From the NCBI GenBank assembly GCA_046294495.1, contig JBKBKV010000027.1:1-22203 (forward strand): a stretch of DNA of 22,203 nucleotides. Reading direction: 5' to 3'. The notes beneath the pieces are model-generated. The model saw only the letters and a program-made list of their open reading frames with translations. It searched no databases and had not been told where the DNA came from. A program made the position numbers and the translations under genes. Numbering within the stretch: the stretch's first letter is position 1; each line of letters opens with the position of its first letter. The stretch is from HRBIN23 sp046294495 (lineage in GTDB: Bacteria > Chloroflexota > Dehalococcoidia > Lucifugimonadales > HRBIN23). This document shows positions 13,254 to 21,552 of the stretch, one piece after another.

Positions 13254-16055
13254 ATGTTGGAACACACCGATACCCTCTTGTCCCAGCCATGGGTGTCACT
13301 GGACCTGGAAACCACAGGGCTAGACCCCTCCCACGACGCCATTATTGAGGTGGGGGCGGTGCGCTTCCAGGGCAGCGATATCCTGGACACCTTCTCTTCC
13401 CTGGTGAACCCCTACCGCTCCATCCCCCCCGAAGTGGAACGCCTCACCGGCATCACCAACCAGGCTGTGGGCAAGGCGCCACCTTTTGCCCTGGTGGCTG
13501 GGCACCTTTTGGACTTCGTAGGAAACGCACCTGTGGTAGTAGGGCACAACATCTCCTTTGACCTATCCTTCCTGGAGAGGGCAGGGGTGCGCCTGTCGGC
13601 CTTGCCAGTGGATACGCAGGAACTGGCCGAGGTGCTCTTCCCCCGTGGGCCTTACGCCCTTTCATCCCTGGCTTCGGCCCATAACATCCTCATACAGCGC
13701 TCCCACCGTGCCGTGGAGGACGCCCGGGCCGCCGCCCTCCTGTTCTCGGCTCTGTGGGAACGCTTGCTGGCCCTAGACCCGTCCCAAGTGGGGGAGTGGC
13801 GACGCCTGGCTACCCTGGGGGGGCGTCCCCTAGGGCGTTTGCTGGCTGCCGTGGAGGCGGAGCAGGCCCGTCGCGCCATCCGCCCACGCTTCGGCCCCGG
13901 AGGCGTAGACGCCGACAAACTCTCCCAGCGCATTGCCCACCTCCCTGTCCCCACATCCCGCCCACGCCCCCTTCCCTGTTCCGAAGAGACAGTGCTGGCA
14001 CTGTTGGGGCCGAAGGGGCCGTGCGCTAGTCTGTTACCCGGATGGGAGCACCGCCCCCAGCAGGAAGCCCTGGCCAAGGCTACCCTGCGCGCTTTTACAG
14101 AGCGCCGCCCCCTCCTGGCGGAAGCGGGCACTGGCGTGGGGAAGACCCTGGCTTATCTTGTCCCCGCCGCCCTCTTCGCTGTGGAGAGGGGGGAGCCGGT
14201 GGTGGTCTCCACCGCCACCATAAGCCTTCAGGAGCAGTTGGGGCAAAAGGACCTCCCCCTACTAGGGCGCGCTCTGGAGGCGGCCGGCTCGCCTCCGCTG
14301 CGGTGGGCAGTTCTAAAAGGGCGTTCCCATTACCTGTGCTTGCGACGCTTCACCTACTGGCGCGGTGTCCCTCGCATCTCCCCCGATATGGCCCACCTTC
14401 TGGCCAAAGTGACCCTCTGGCTAGGGCAGACATCTACAGGCGACCGGGCCGAACTGACCCTGTCCCCCTGCCAGAGCGCCCTCTGGGGAGACCTGTCTGC
14501 CCAGGGAGCCACCCCCTGCCCTGATGGGCGTGGCCCCTGTTTCCTTGAAGGGGCCCGAACTCGTGCAGAGAATGCCCACATTATCGTTGTCAACCACGCC
14601 CTCCTGTTGCGGGCGGCCGCCCTAGAGGGTGGTCTGCTCCCACCTTATCGCTACCTAATTGTGGACGAGGCCCACCACTTGGCCGACGAGGCCACGCGCC
14701 AGTTCGGCCTGCGGGTGGAGCAGAGTTCGGTGGAGGCTCTCCTGGAGAGTCTGGCAGGGCCAGGTGGAATAGGGCAGACGGCCGTGCTAGCCTACACCCC
14801 CTCTAAGGCCAGTGGGGAGCGCCGACGCCAAACTGAAGCCGCGGCCCTGGCGCTGGAGAGCGCCGTGCAGAAGGCCAGGGAAGCCTTCTCTACCCTATGG
14901 CAAGGGGTGCGGGCTTTCGCCGTCCAGCATAGGGAGGGGGGCGCCGAGGTCGCCCTGGAGGTGGCCATTACCCCGGAGCGCCGACGGGAACGCAGCTGGA
15001 CATCTCTGGTAGGGGCTTGGGAGAGCGCAAGCCTTGCCCTTACAGATGTGGACAGGTCATTGGCCTCCCTTTACGCATCCCTGGAGGGCATGGAACACGC
15101 TGGCCTTCACAACTATGACGGGCTAGTAGCAGAGGTGCAGAGCCGTGCGCAAGGGGTGCAGGAAGTCATAAATGCCCTGCGCACCTTCTTCGCGCCCCAC
15201 CGCTCAGATACGGTCTACTGGATAGAGGCCCAGGACAGCGACACAGCCTTTGTGTGCGCCCCGTTGCAGGTGGGCACTCTATTGCAGGAGCGCCTCTTCA
15301 AGAAACTAGACGGAGTTGTGCTCACCAGCGCCACCCTTGCGGTCGCAGGGGATATGGCCCCCACGGCGGCCACTCTGGGCCTGGCCGATGCAGAGCAGTT
15401 ACTTGTCGGCTCCCCTTTTGACTATCGCCGGCAAGTGGTGGTGGTGGTGCCCACTGACCTGCCGGAACCCGAGCGTGGGGAATATGCCCTAGCCGTTCCC
15501 AAGGTTTTGGGCGACCTGGCTTCTGCGGCTGGGGGGCATATCTTGGCCCTCTTTACTTCCCACAGCGCCCTGCGGACAACAGCCCACGCCCTTCGCCTCC
15601 GCCTGGCCTCTTCGGGGCTTCGCGTGCTGGCCCAAGGGATAGACGGCGCTCCCCAGCAGGTGGCGGAGCAGTTTGCCCAGGAGAGGAGGGCTATCCTTCT
15701 GGCCACTGCCAGCCTCTGGGAGGGGCTAGACCTGCCCCAGGGAACCCTGAAAGTGCTGGTATTGGCCCGTCTCCCCTTCTCTGTGCCTACCAACCCCCTC
15801 TTTGCCGCCCGTTCCCAGTTATACCAGGACCCCTTCCGGGAATACGCCCTGCCCCAAGCCATCCTGCGCTTCCGGCAGGGGTTTGGCCGCCTGGTGCGCC
15901 GACGCTCAGATAGAGGCGTAGTGGTGGTGCTAGACACCCGCCTCCTCTCCCGCTCCTACGGCCCCCTTTTCCTGCGCTCCCTGCCTCCTTGTAGGGTAGA
16001 GCACCACCCTACCGACCGCATCGCCCATGTGGTAAAGCAATGGCTGACAGGATAA
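13254..16055 (+). CDS. dinG: Exonuclease-helicase fusion, DinG family (DEDDh exonuclease + XPD-like DEAH helicase)
   Basis: A 933-residue two-part protein. Residues 1-175 are a DnaQ-like DEDDh 3'-5' exonuclease: DLETTG (17-22), GHNISFD with D103, and HRAVEDA (151-157) supply the catalytic acids and His. Residues 265-933 are an XPD/DinG superfamily 2 helicase: Walker A AGTGVGKT (291-298), STATISLQEQL, DEAHH (471-475), VLTSATL and the motif VI core QGFGRLVRR. Cysteines at 362, 406, 422 and 429 sit where the XPD-type Fe-S cluster is bound. The family unwinds DNA, R-loops and other structures during repair. The ATG at 13254 has GAGG six bases upstream; an ATG at 13236 and a GTG at 13155 are open but lack a site. 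It overlaps the next gene by 16 bases. Confidence 0.92.
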   Translation: MLEHTDTLLSQPWVSLDLETTGLDPSHDAIIEVGAVRFQGSDILDTFSSLVNPYRSIPPEVERLTGITNQAVGKAPPFALVAGHLLDFVGNAPVVVGHNISFDLSFLERAGVRLSALPVDTQELAEVLFPRGPYALSSLASAHNILIQRSHRAVEDARAAALLFSALWERLLALDPSQVGEWRRLATLGGRPLGRLLAAVEAEQARRAIRPRFGPGGVDADKLSQRIAHLPVPTSRPRPLPCSEETVLALLGPKGPCASLLPGWEHRPQQEALAKATLRAFTERRPLLAEAGTGVGKTLAYLVPAALFAVERGEPVVVSTATISLQEQLGQKDLPLLGRALEAAGSPPLRWAVLKGRSHYLCLRRFTYWRGVPRISPDMAHLLAKVTLWLGQTSTGDRAELTLSPCQSALWGDLSAQGATPCPDGRGPCFLEGARTRAENAHIIVVNHALLLRAAALEGGLLPPYRYLIVDEAHHLADEATRQFGLRVEQSSVEALLESLAGPGGIGQTAVLAYTPSKASGERRRQTEAAALALESAVQKAREAFSTLWQGVRAFAVQHREGGAEVALEVAITPERRRERSWTSLVGAWESASLALTDVDRSLASLYASLEGMEHAGLHNYDGLVAEVQSRAQGVQEVINALRTFFAPHRSDTVYWIEAQDSDTAFVCAPLQVGTLLQERLFKKLDGVVLTSATLAVAGDMAPTAATLGLADAEQLLVGSPFDYRRQVVVVVPTDLPEPERGEYALAVPKVLGDLASAAGGHILALFTSHSALRTTAHALRLRLASSGLRVLAQGIDGAPQQVAEQFAQERRAILLATASLWEGLDLPQGTLKVLVLARLPFSVPTNPLFAARSQLYQDPFREYALPQAILRFRQGFGRLVRRRSDRGVVVVLDTRLLSRSYGPLFLRSLPPCRVEHHPTDRIAHVVKQWLTG

Positions 16056-16681
16056 CACGGGCCAAGTTGCTCCTAACAACACCCCTAGACCTGGCTACTA
16101 CTCTTTTCAGCGGCCAGGACTTCCGCTGGAAGCAGGAAGGCGATGGATATGTGGGATGGCTGGGCGAAGCCCCCGCTTTCCTGCGCATAGTGCAGGGCCA
16201 CCTAGAGGTTCTCTCCCCCTTACCCGAGGAAGAGGCCATCGCCGGTGCCCGGCGCCTCTTCCGTCTGGATGACGACCTGCAGGCCATTCAGAGCGCCCTC
16301 GCCGGCGACCCCCCTGTGGCCCGGGCTATGGGCCGGTGGCCAGGCCTGCGCCTCTTGCGCCTGGAGCCCTGGCCAACACTCGCGTCCTTCATCTGCAGCG
16401 CCCGCGCCAAAATCCACCACATCACCCGCATGGTAGACGCCTTGTCTAGCGCCCTGGGTAACCCCGTGGACTTCCTGGACAAGCGGCGCTGGCGCTTTCC
16501 TAGCCCCCTGGCACTGGCCCACGCTGGGGAAGCGAGGCTCCGCACCTTGGGGCTAGGCCTCCGCGCGGAGAGACTCTGGCACACCGCTTGCCTGGTTGCT
16601 CATGGGCAAGTTGACCTGCAGGGCTTGGCGCTCCTGCCAACGGAAGACCTGCGCCAGCGTCTGATGGCCCTGCCAGGTGTG
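16040..16681 (+). CDS. 8-oxoguanine DNA glycosylase (OGG1/HhH-GPD family), 3' end lost at gap
   Basis: The 214 residues before the N run follow the OGG1 layout: SGQDFRW (24-30), LRLLRLEPWPTLASFICSAR (103-122), ITRMVDALSSALG, FPSPLALA and LGLGLRAERLW (170-180), ending in LMALPGV where the helix-hairpin-helix begins. OGG1 enzymes remove 8-oxoguanine opposite cytosine and cut the backbone using a lysine and an aspartate that both lie just after this point. Those residues are therefore not visible. The sequence after the gap is a promoter region, not the missing domain. The gene overlaps the dinG stop by 16 bases, so the two DNA repair genes are probably co-transcribed. Whether it is complete in the organism cannot be told here. 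Confidence 0.85.
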
Positions 16682-16780
16682 NNNNNNNNNNNNNNNNNNN
16701 NNNNNNNNNNNNNNNNNNNNNNNNNNNNNNNNNNNNNNNNNNNNNNNNNNNNNNNNNNNNNNNNNNNNNNNNNNNNNNNN
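16682..16780. other. Assembly gap (99 N)
   Basis: The gap interrupts the glycosylase gene. OGG1 proteins need roughly 70 or more residues beyond the last visible one, over 200 bases, so 99 Ns are too few unless the gene is truncated. The literal gap length should not be trusted. Confidence 0.9.
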
Positions 16781-16809
16781 TGACAGACGCACACGCAATT
16801 TGCTACAAT
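16781..16809 (+). promoter_or_regulatory. Predicted promoter of the histidine kinase gene, 5' edge in the gap
   Basis: TGACA (16781-16785), the last five bases of a consensus -35 box, abuts the N run. TACAAT (16804-16809) follows after 18 bases and matches the -10 consensus at five of six positions. Transcription would begin near 16816, about 20 bases before the TTG start. Confidence 0.55.
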
Positions 16810-16835
16810 AGGGATGGCGGTTCAGAGGGAGGGGC

Positions 16836-18248
16836 TTGACCCTTCGGCACCTGCGGTGGATAGGTTTCGGCCTGCCGGCCGTGTCTCTAGTGGCCCTGGA
16901 GGCCATCCGCTACTTTTTGCTAAGCCGTTGGTGGCCTCCCTACCTAGAGCATATCCTCGCCGCCCTGTTGGTGGTAAGCGGCGCCTTCCTCTTCTCCTAT
17001 ACCATCTTCCGCGTCATTGAGCGGATGGAGAAACGCATACTTGAGCAGAAACAGCAGTTGGAGGAACTGCACCGGCAGGCCCAGCAACGGAGCGCCCAAC
17101 TGGCGGCCCTGAACCAGGCCGGCATCCATATGACCTCTGAACTCTCCATTGAAGCGGTGCTCCAGAAAGTGGTAGACCTGGCCCGCGGTGTGGCTGGCGC
17201 CCGCTATGGTGCCCTGGCAGTGCGGGACGACGAGGGGAACATTGAGCAGTTCATTACCTCGGGTATTTCCCAGGAGGAACGCCAGCGCATCGGCGCTCCC
17301 CCCAGTGGGCGGGGTATACTAGGCATCCTCCTGGAAACAGGCAAGCCCCTACGCCTGCGCAACCTCACCCAGCATCCTAAAGCCCTGGGCTTCCCACCCC
17401 ATCATCCCCCTATGCACTCCTTCCTGGGTGTCCCTATCGTTTACAAAGGGCGCACCCTGGGGCAACTCTACCTGACGGAGAAAGAGGGTGCCCCCGAGTT
17501 CACCCATGCCGATGAAGAGGTTATGACCCTCTTCGCCAACCAGGCAGCCGTAGCCATTGAGAACGCCCGCCTGTATGAGCGGGTGAAGACCCTGGCCGTC
17601 CTGGAAGACAGGGAGCGCATCGCCCGCGACCTGCACGACAGCACCATACAGAGCATCTACGCCGTGGGGTTGAGCCTGGAGAACACGGTGGACATATTAG
17701 AAGAATCCCCCCAGGAGGCGCGGGAGCGTCTGAACTACGCGGTGGACAAACTGAACGACATTATCCGGGACATCCGCAACTTCATCTTTAACCTCCGCCC
17801 ACAGATTTACCGGGGCAAGTCCCTGGCCCAGGGCTTAGAGGAACTGGTGGCAGAGTTGCAGTTGAACACCCTGATGGATGTGGAACTGCGGGTGCAGGAC
17901 GGGCTAGACCGCCTGCTCACCCAGGAGCAGACCGCCTCCCTACTGCAAATCGCCCGTGAGGGGCTGACTAACATTATCAAACACGCCCGTGCCCGTTCCG
18001 TAACGGTGGAGGCCCAGGTAACGGATGGCGTGCTTGCCCTGCATATCCAGGACGATGGGATAGGCTTTGACCCCAATACGCCCAGAAGCACCGAACGGCA
18101 GGGGCTGCGTAATATGCGCGCCCGCGCCGCCTCCCTGGGCGGAGACCTCCAGATAGACAGCCACCTAGGCCAGGGCACCCGGCTCACCCTGCGTGTGCCC
18201 ATCGCAACGCCTGCCCGTGCGTTGCTCCATCAAGAGCCAGCCCTATAG
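16836..18248 (+). CDS. Sensor histidine kinase, NarL/DesK type (2 TM, GAF, HisKA_3, HATPase)
   Basis: A 470-residue membrane kinase. Two membrane segments (about 8-30 and 38-60) bracket only a few residues, so little lies outside the cell. A coiled coil (62-95) leads to a GAF domain (about 100-247). The HisKA_3 dimerisation motif DRERIARDLHDSTIQSIYAV carries the phospho-acceptor H267. The ATPase domain shows the N box REGLTNIIKHA, the G1 box DDGIGFD and the G2 box GLRNMRARA. Signals are probably sensed in the GAF domain in the cytoplasm. Partners are usually LuxR-type response regulators, but none is in view; an IS scar follows directly. The start is TTG 16836, preceded by AGAGGGAGGGG; no better start is open downstream near the first membrane helix. 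Confidence 0.9.
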   Translation: MTLRHLRWIGFGLPAVSLVALEAIRYFLLSRWWPPYLEHILAALLVVSGAFLFSYTIFRVIERMEKRILEQKQQLEELHRQAQQRSAQLAALNQAGIHMTSELSIEAVLQKVVDLARGVAGARYGALAVRDDEGNIEQFITSGISQEERQRIGAPPSGRGILGILLETGKPLRLRNLTQHPKALGFPPHHPPMHSFLGVPIVYKGRTLGQLYLTEKEGAPEFTHADEEVMTLFANQAAVAIENARLYERVKTLAVLEDRERIARDLHDSTIQSIYAVGLSLENTVDILEESPQEARERLNYAVDKLNDIIRDIRNFIFNLRPQIYRGKSLAQGLEELVAELQLNTLMDVELRVQDGLDRLLTQEQTASLLQIAREGLTNIIKHARARSVTVEAQVTDGVLALHIQDDGIGFDPNTPRSTERQGLRNMRARAASLGGDLQIDSHLGQGTRLTLRVPIATPARALLHQEPAL

Positions 18249-18423
18249 GCACCCTAATTGCTATGGGAGCGCCAGGCCAAAGGGCGGCCCCCAGCCAGAC
18301 CTCACAGGCTACAGGAAGAGGTGGCGTGTAGCAAAGACCTTCGCCTGGCTGTTGCACTTCGGAAGACTGATATCCCGCTGTGGGCGCTACTCTCATACCC
18401 ACTTGACCATAGCGCCTCATTGA
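18240..18423 (+). pseudogene. IS5-family transposase remnant (C-terminal fragment)
   Basis: In the frame ending at 18423 the residues YRKRWRVAKTFAWLLHFGRL are closely similar to the YRRRWxVERTFAWLxxFRRL segment at the C-terminal catalytic end of IS5-group DDE transposases. The Glu of the DDE triad normally falls in the VERTFAW motif, and here it is replaced by Ala (VAKTFAW). Only about 60 residues remain, the upstream part runs into the kinase gene in another frame, and no intact start or terminal inverted repeats are evident. It is a dead scar. The left boundary is approximate and may overlap the kinase 3' end by a few bases. Confidence 0.75.
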
Positions 18424-18915
18424 CGCCCTGATGGCCATCCCCCCACTGGTGCTGGCCATGGCGCTGGTGGCTGTGCTGGGCCGGGCTTCTGGAAACTGCT
18501 CATTGCACTGGCGACTTTCCTTATCCCAGCGGCGGCCAGAACAGTGGGGGGGTCGGTGCTCGCTGCCCCTCAGGAGTTGTATGTGGAAGCGGCCCAGGCC
18601 CTGGGGGCTTCCACAATGCGTATACTCTTGCGCCACATCCTGCCCAATGTGGCTGCCCCCATTATCATTGTGGTAACGGTGCAGATTGGCTCGGTTATTC
18701 TATCCGAGGCGGCGTTGAGTTTTGTGGGGCTGGGGGTTCAACCCCCTGCCGTGTCGTGGGGGCAGGTGCTGGCTCAGGCCCGCCCTCTAATGGAGAACGC
18801 CCCCTGGCTGGTAGCCGTCCCCACGGCGGCCATCGCCCTGACCGTTCTGGCCTTCAACTTCCTTGGAGACGCCCTGCGGGATGTGTGGGACCCACGCCTG
18901 CGGGGGGCTACCTAG
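18413..18915 (+). pseudogene. Truncated, frameshifted ABC permease (DppC/OppC type)
   Basis: The sequence encodes roughly the C-terminal 165 residues of a dipeptide/oligopeptide-type inner-membrane permease. The first part (LIDALMAIPPLVLAMALVAVLG) is in one frame. After a one-base deletion near 18479-18480 the homology continues in another frame as PGFWKLLIALATFLIPAAAR and on to the stop at 18915. The permease EAA loop (EAAQALGASTMRILLRHILP) and the ending FNFLGDALRDVWDPRLRG are well kept. The N-terminal half is missing and is replaced by the transposase remnant; an in-frame TAG at 18410 closes the frame just before the junction. No partner dppB, dppD or binding-protein gene is present. The stop overlaps that of the convergent DUF4340 gene. 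Confidence 0.85.
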
Positions 18916-19877
18916 CCCGAGGGCTTGGCCGCTTTGGGGGGTTCCGTGAGGAGACGCTGGAACACCTCCACCCAGGGCTTGTCCACGAACACAAGGGTGT
19001 CGCTCTGATTGGGGCGGGCGTAGTAACCGGAGCCATCTGGCAGGAAGTTGCCAACCTCCAGGGTAATGGCGCGACGGGGGCGCTCGGTCTGGAAAGGCAG
19101 TTCGTATTCCACGCTTACCGCAATCAGGGGCTTGTCCACACCATACGTAGAAAAGTCTTTGACGCCCCGCTCCAGGACGCGCAGGGAGGGGGGGCCACCC
19201 AGGAGGGTGCTCACCTCTTGCCAGCGGGAGGGGTCCACAGGGGTATCCTGGGGGTCATCAAAGGCCCACCTCCCCTGGAACTTGCGGAAAGCCACCTTCT
19301 CTTCCCCTCTCTGAACCAGCAAGCGCAAGACCCGCTCCGAGGGCACACGATAATACCATTCGGGATAAGGCGGGTCTGTAACCAGGCGCCCCAGCACATC
19401 CCCCCAGGATGCGTCTACTAGGAAGAGTTGTGGTGAGCCTTTCAACTGGGCGTAGTGAGCACTGCCGTCAGGCGTTTTCTGCCCCAGGTTGATTTCAAAG
19501 GTGCGCCCGCCAGTGGCCTCGGTCTGAATAACCAGGGAGGGGTTGTCCAGCCCGTAACGGGCGGGGGCGTCTATCTGCTCCATAAGCAGGCGGCGGGACT
19601 GGGGGCCGGAAAGCAGAAGGGTAATCCCCGCCCAGCGAGAGGGGTCTACCGGCAGGGGTTCGGGCTTCTCCAGCCACCATTCCCCCTCCTTCTGGATGAA
19701 GCGCTGGCTCTGCCCATCCTTTGTCAGGGTAATGGAGAGCAAGTCCTCCATATTTAGGGTGTAGAACCACGGAGGCTCTGGCTCCCGCTTGGGAGGGCGT
19801 TGAACCTGGGCGAAGTAGAAATACCCCGCCACCACTACCAGTAAAGCCAACAACACGGAGATGATGCGAATGTTCAT
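18912..19877 (-). CDS. DUF4340 domain protein with duplicated unit, membrane-anchored
   Basis: A 321-residue protein with an N-terminal hydrophobic segment (5-23) that anchors or exports it. The rest consists of two related units of about 125 residues, roughly 47-171 and 183-314. Both contain PVDPSRW (76-82 and 213-219), a SGP/GGP turn, a YGLDNP/YGVDKP motif, a TPDGSAHYA/LPDGSGYYA motif and an LVTDPP/LLTEPP end. DUF4340 proteins commonly lie beside GldG-like auxiliary proteins and ABC-2 permeases, as here; their biochemical role is not established. The ATG at 19877 is six bases after the GldG-like gene stop, so the two are surely co-transcribed. A role on the outer face of the membrane as part of the ABC complex is an inference. 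Confidence 0.85.
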   Translation of the reverse strand: MNIRIISVLLALLVVVAGYFYFAQVQRPPKREPEPPWFYTLNMEDLLSITLTKDGQSQRFIQKEGEWWLEKPEPLPVDPSRWAGITLLLSGPQSRRLLMEQIDAPARYGLDNPSLVIQTEATGGRTFEINLGQKTPDGSAHYAQLKGSPQLFLVDASWGDVLGRLVTDPPYPEWYYRVPSERVLRLLVQRGEEKVAFRKFQGRWAFDDPQDTPVDPSRWQEVSTLLGGPPSLRVLERGVKDFSTYGVDKPLIAVSVEYELPFQTERPRRAITLEVGNFLPDGSGYYARPNQSDTLVFVDKPWVEVFQRLLTEPPKAAKPSG

Positions 19878-19883
19878 AGGGCG

Positions 19884-21551
19884 CTACCTGTGCCTCCACC
19901 AGACGATGAGGGCCAGGAAAGCCACCGCCGCCGGCAACAAGAACCAGGAAGAGTAGCGGATGAAGTTGAACTCTCGGCGGGTCATCACCAACTCCCGGAA
20001 GGCGGTTGGCTTGGGGCGGATAGAGATAAGGGCAAAATCCTTGGCCAGCCAGTTGACAGCGTTCAAGAAGAGGTCGCTGTTGGTGTAGGCATAGTAGTAT
20101 TTGTTGGTGGCAAAGTCCGAGTCGCCGATAACCACCAAGGCTGTTTGGGGTTGCTCCTGGGCTTGAGGATTGGCCTGGGGCTCCTCGTCTACTGGCGCCA
20201 GAGCCTCCACCGCCAGGCCCAACACCACAGGCCCAGGTGTGTCTTTCCCCTCCGCGAAATTGTTGCGCTCCTTGTCCGTAGTGCTCCAGGAGCGGGGGGT
20301 GGTGGCGGCCAGGGGGCTATACTGCACCCACGGCGGACGCTTCCGGGGATCTCGCTTGTAATCGGGCAAAAGGTCTACCGGGGCAGCCAGCGGGTAAAAG
20401 GTTACATCTAGGGGGGTGGTAATGGTGTGGGGCGAGTATTGTATACGCTGGAGGACAGGGGTGCGTGGGTCACCCGTAACGGAACTGCCCTGGTCAACAA
20501 CGGTTCCTTCCCCCAGCACCACTCCCCACTTGCGCAGCAGGTCTCGCCATGACTGAGGGGTCTCTGGGTCTAACAGGAAAAGGGCTCGCCCGCCCGCCTT
20601 CAGCCACTGGAAGAGAGCATCCCGTTCACTGTCTAGCAGGTCGCGCTTGGGGCCGGCGATGACAAGAGCGGCTGTGTCTTCAGGCACCTTTCCAACCTGG
20701 GAAAGGTTCAGGGCCTGGATACGGTAGTTGTCGTTGATTAGGCCCCGCGCAGCAAACCCAAAACCCTGGCTGTTCTCCTGAACATCGGTGATGTCCCTTT
20801 CGTTGTGGCCCGTCAGGAAGTAGACCACTTTCTGCTGGGTTCCAGTAACGATCAGCAGGGCGCTGGTGAAGTCCTGCTCGGTAACAGGGGGCACCAGGAC
20901 AGTGTGGCGGCGCTTGCTATCCTGAGCCTCGAAGACCACGGCTGGATACTGGGTAACGCCCATCTGGCGCGCCGCCGAAGGCTCGGCCTCGGGGTCCACA
21001 AACTTGTAAGTGAACCTCTTGTCGGAACGGCGGGCGAACTCGAAGAGCAGATCGTCGGCACGCTGGCGGTCCCGGGCCTGGTCGGAGCGGGTGGGCACAA
21101 AGAAGGCCACTGCCCGCACCGGCTCCGGCAACTCCTTCAGCACCTTGAGGGTCTGGGGTGCCAGGGTGAATTGGTTGGTGGCGGTGGTATCCAGGCGCTG
21201 GGCACCGCGGAAACTGATGAACCCTAGCAGGGCTAGGATGATCGTTACCAGGGCGAAGAGCACCAAGGCATTGGCCGTGAGGCGCCCCCGCCTACCGGTA
21301 ACAGCGCTCTTCACTGCAGGGAAGGCGGCTACCGCCCCCAGCGCCAGGAAGACCACCCCTGACAGCACTACCCCCAGGGCGAACGGGCGGATGTCTTCCA
21401 CCCAGATGTAGAGGGCACCGCCCCCTACCAACAGTGCTCCGCCCAGCATCCCTAGCAGAGATGCGATGCTAGCCAGCCACCCCTGCACACGCCTGGCCAC
21501 GCCCGGAACCTCCCCGTCAGGGGTCTTCAGATGCGCAGGTGTGCGGGCCAT
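19884..21551 (-). CDS. GldG-like ABC transporter auxiliary protein (ABC_transp_aux)
   Basis: A 555-residue protein with three N-terminal membrane segments (about 27-50, 56-78 and 91-113), a large extracytoplasmic region and one C-terminal membrane segment (about 529-549). The start of the soluble part (LDTTATNQFTLAPQTLKVLKELPEPVRAVAFF) and the internal KVVYFLTGHNERDI motif are characteristic of the GldG/ABC_transp_aux family. GldG works with GldF and GldA in gliding Bacteroidetes, but homologues are widespread in non-gliding bacteria, including Chloroflexota, where the role is unknown. A Gln/Pro-rich linker lies near residue 455. The ATG at 21551 follows the permease stop by one base, and its ribosome binding site GGAGG is inside the permease gene. 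Confidence 0.87.
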   Translation of the reverse strand: MARTPAHLKTPDGEVPGVARRVQGWLASIASLLGMLGGALLVGGGALYIWVEDIRPFALGVVLSGVVFLALGAVAAFPAVKSAVTGRRGRLTANALVLFALVTIILALLGFISFRGAQRLDTTATNQFTLAPQTLKVLKELPEPVRAVAFFVPTRSDQARDRQRADDLLFEFARRSDKRFTYKFVDPEAEPSAARQMGVTQYPAVVFEAQDSKRRHTVLVPPVTEQDFTSALLIVTGTQQKVVYFLTGHNERDITDVQENSQGFGFAARGLINDNYRIQALNLSQVGKVPEDTAALVIAGPKRDLLDSERDALFQWLKAGGRALFLLDPETPQSWRDLLRKWGVVLGEGTVVDQGSSVTGDPRTPVLQRIQYSPHTITTPLDVTFYPLAAPVDLLPDYKRDPRKRPPWVQYSPLAATTPRSWSTTDKERNNFAEGKDTPGPVVLGLAVEALAPVDEEPQANPQAQEQPQTALVVIGDSDFATNKYYYAYTNSDLFLNAVNWLAKDFALISIRPKPTAFRELVMTRREFNFIRYSSWFLLPAAVAFLALIVWWRHR

Positions 21552-21552
21552 A

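Noticed and set aside
18184..18636. A 150-residue minus-strand open frame across the IS/permease scar
   Set aside because: The plus strand explains this stretch as transposase and permease fragments; the minus-strand protein has no recognisable features.
18756..19421. A 221-residue plus-strand open frame opposite the DUF4340 gene
   Set aside because: It is out of frame with the permease fragment and antisense to the conserved DUF4340 protein.
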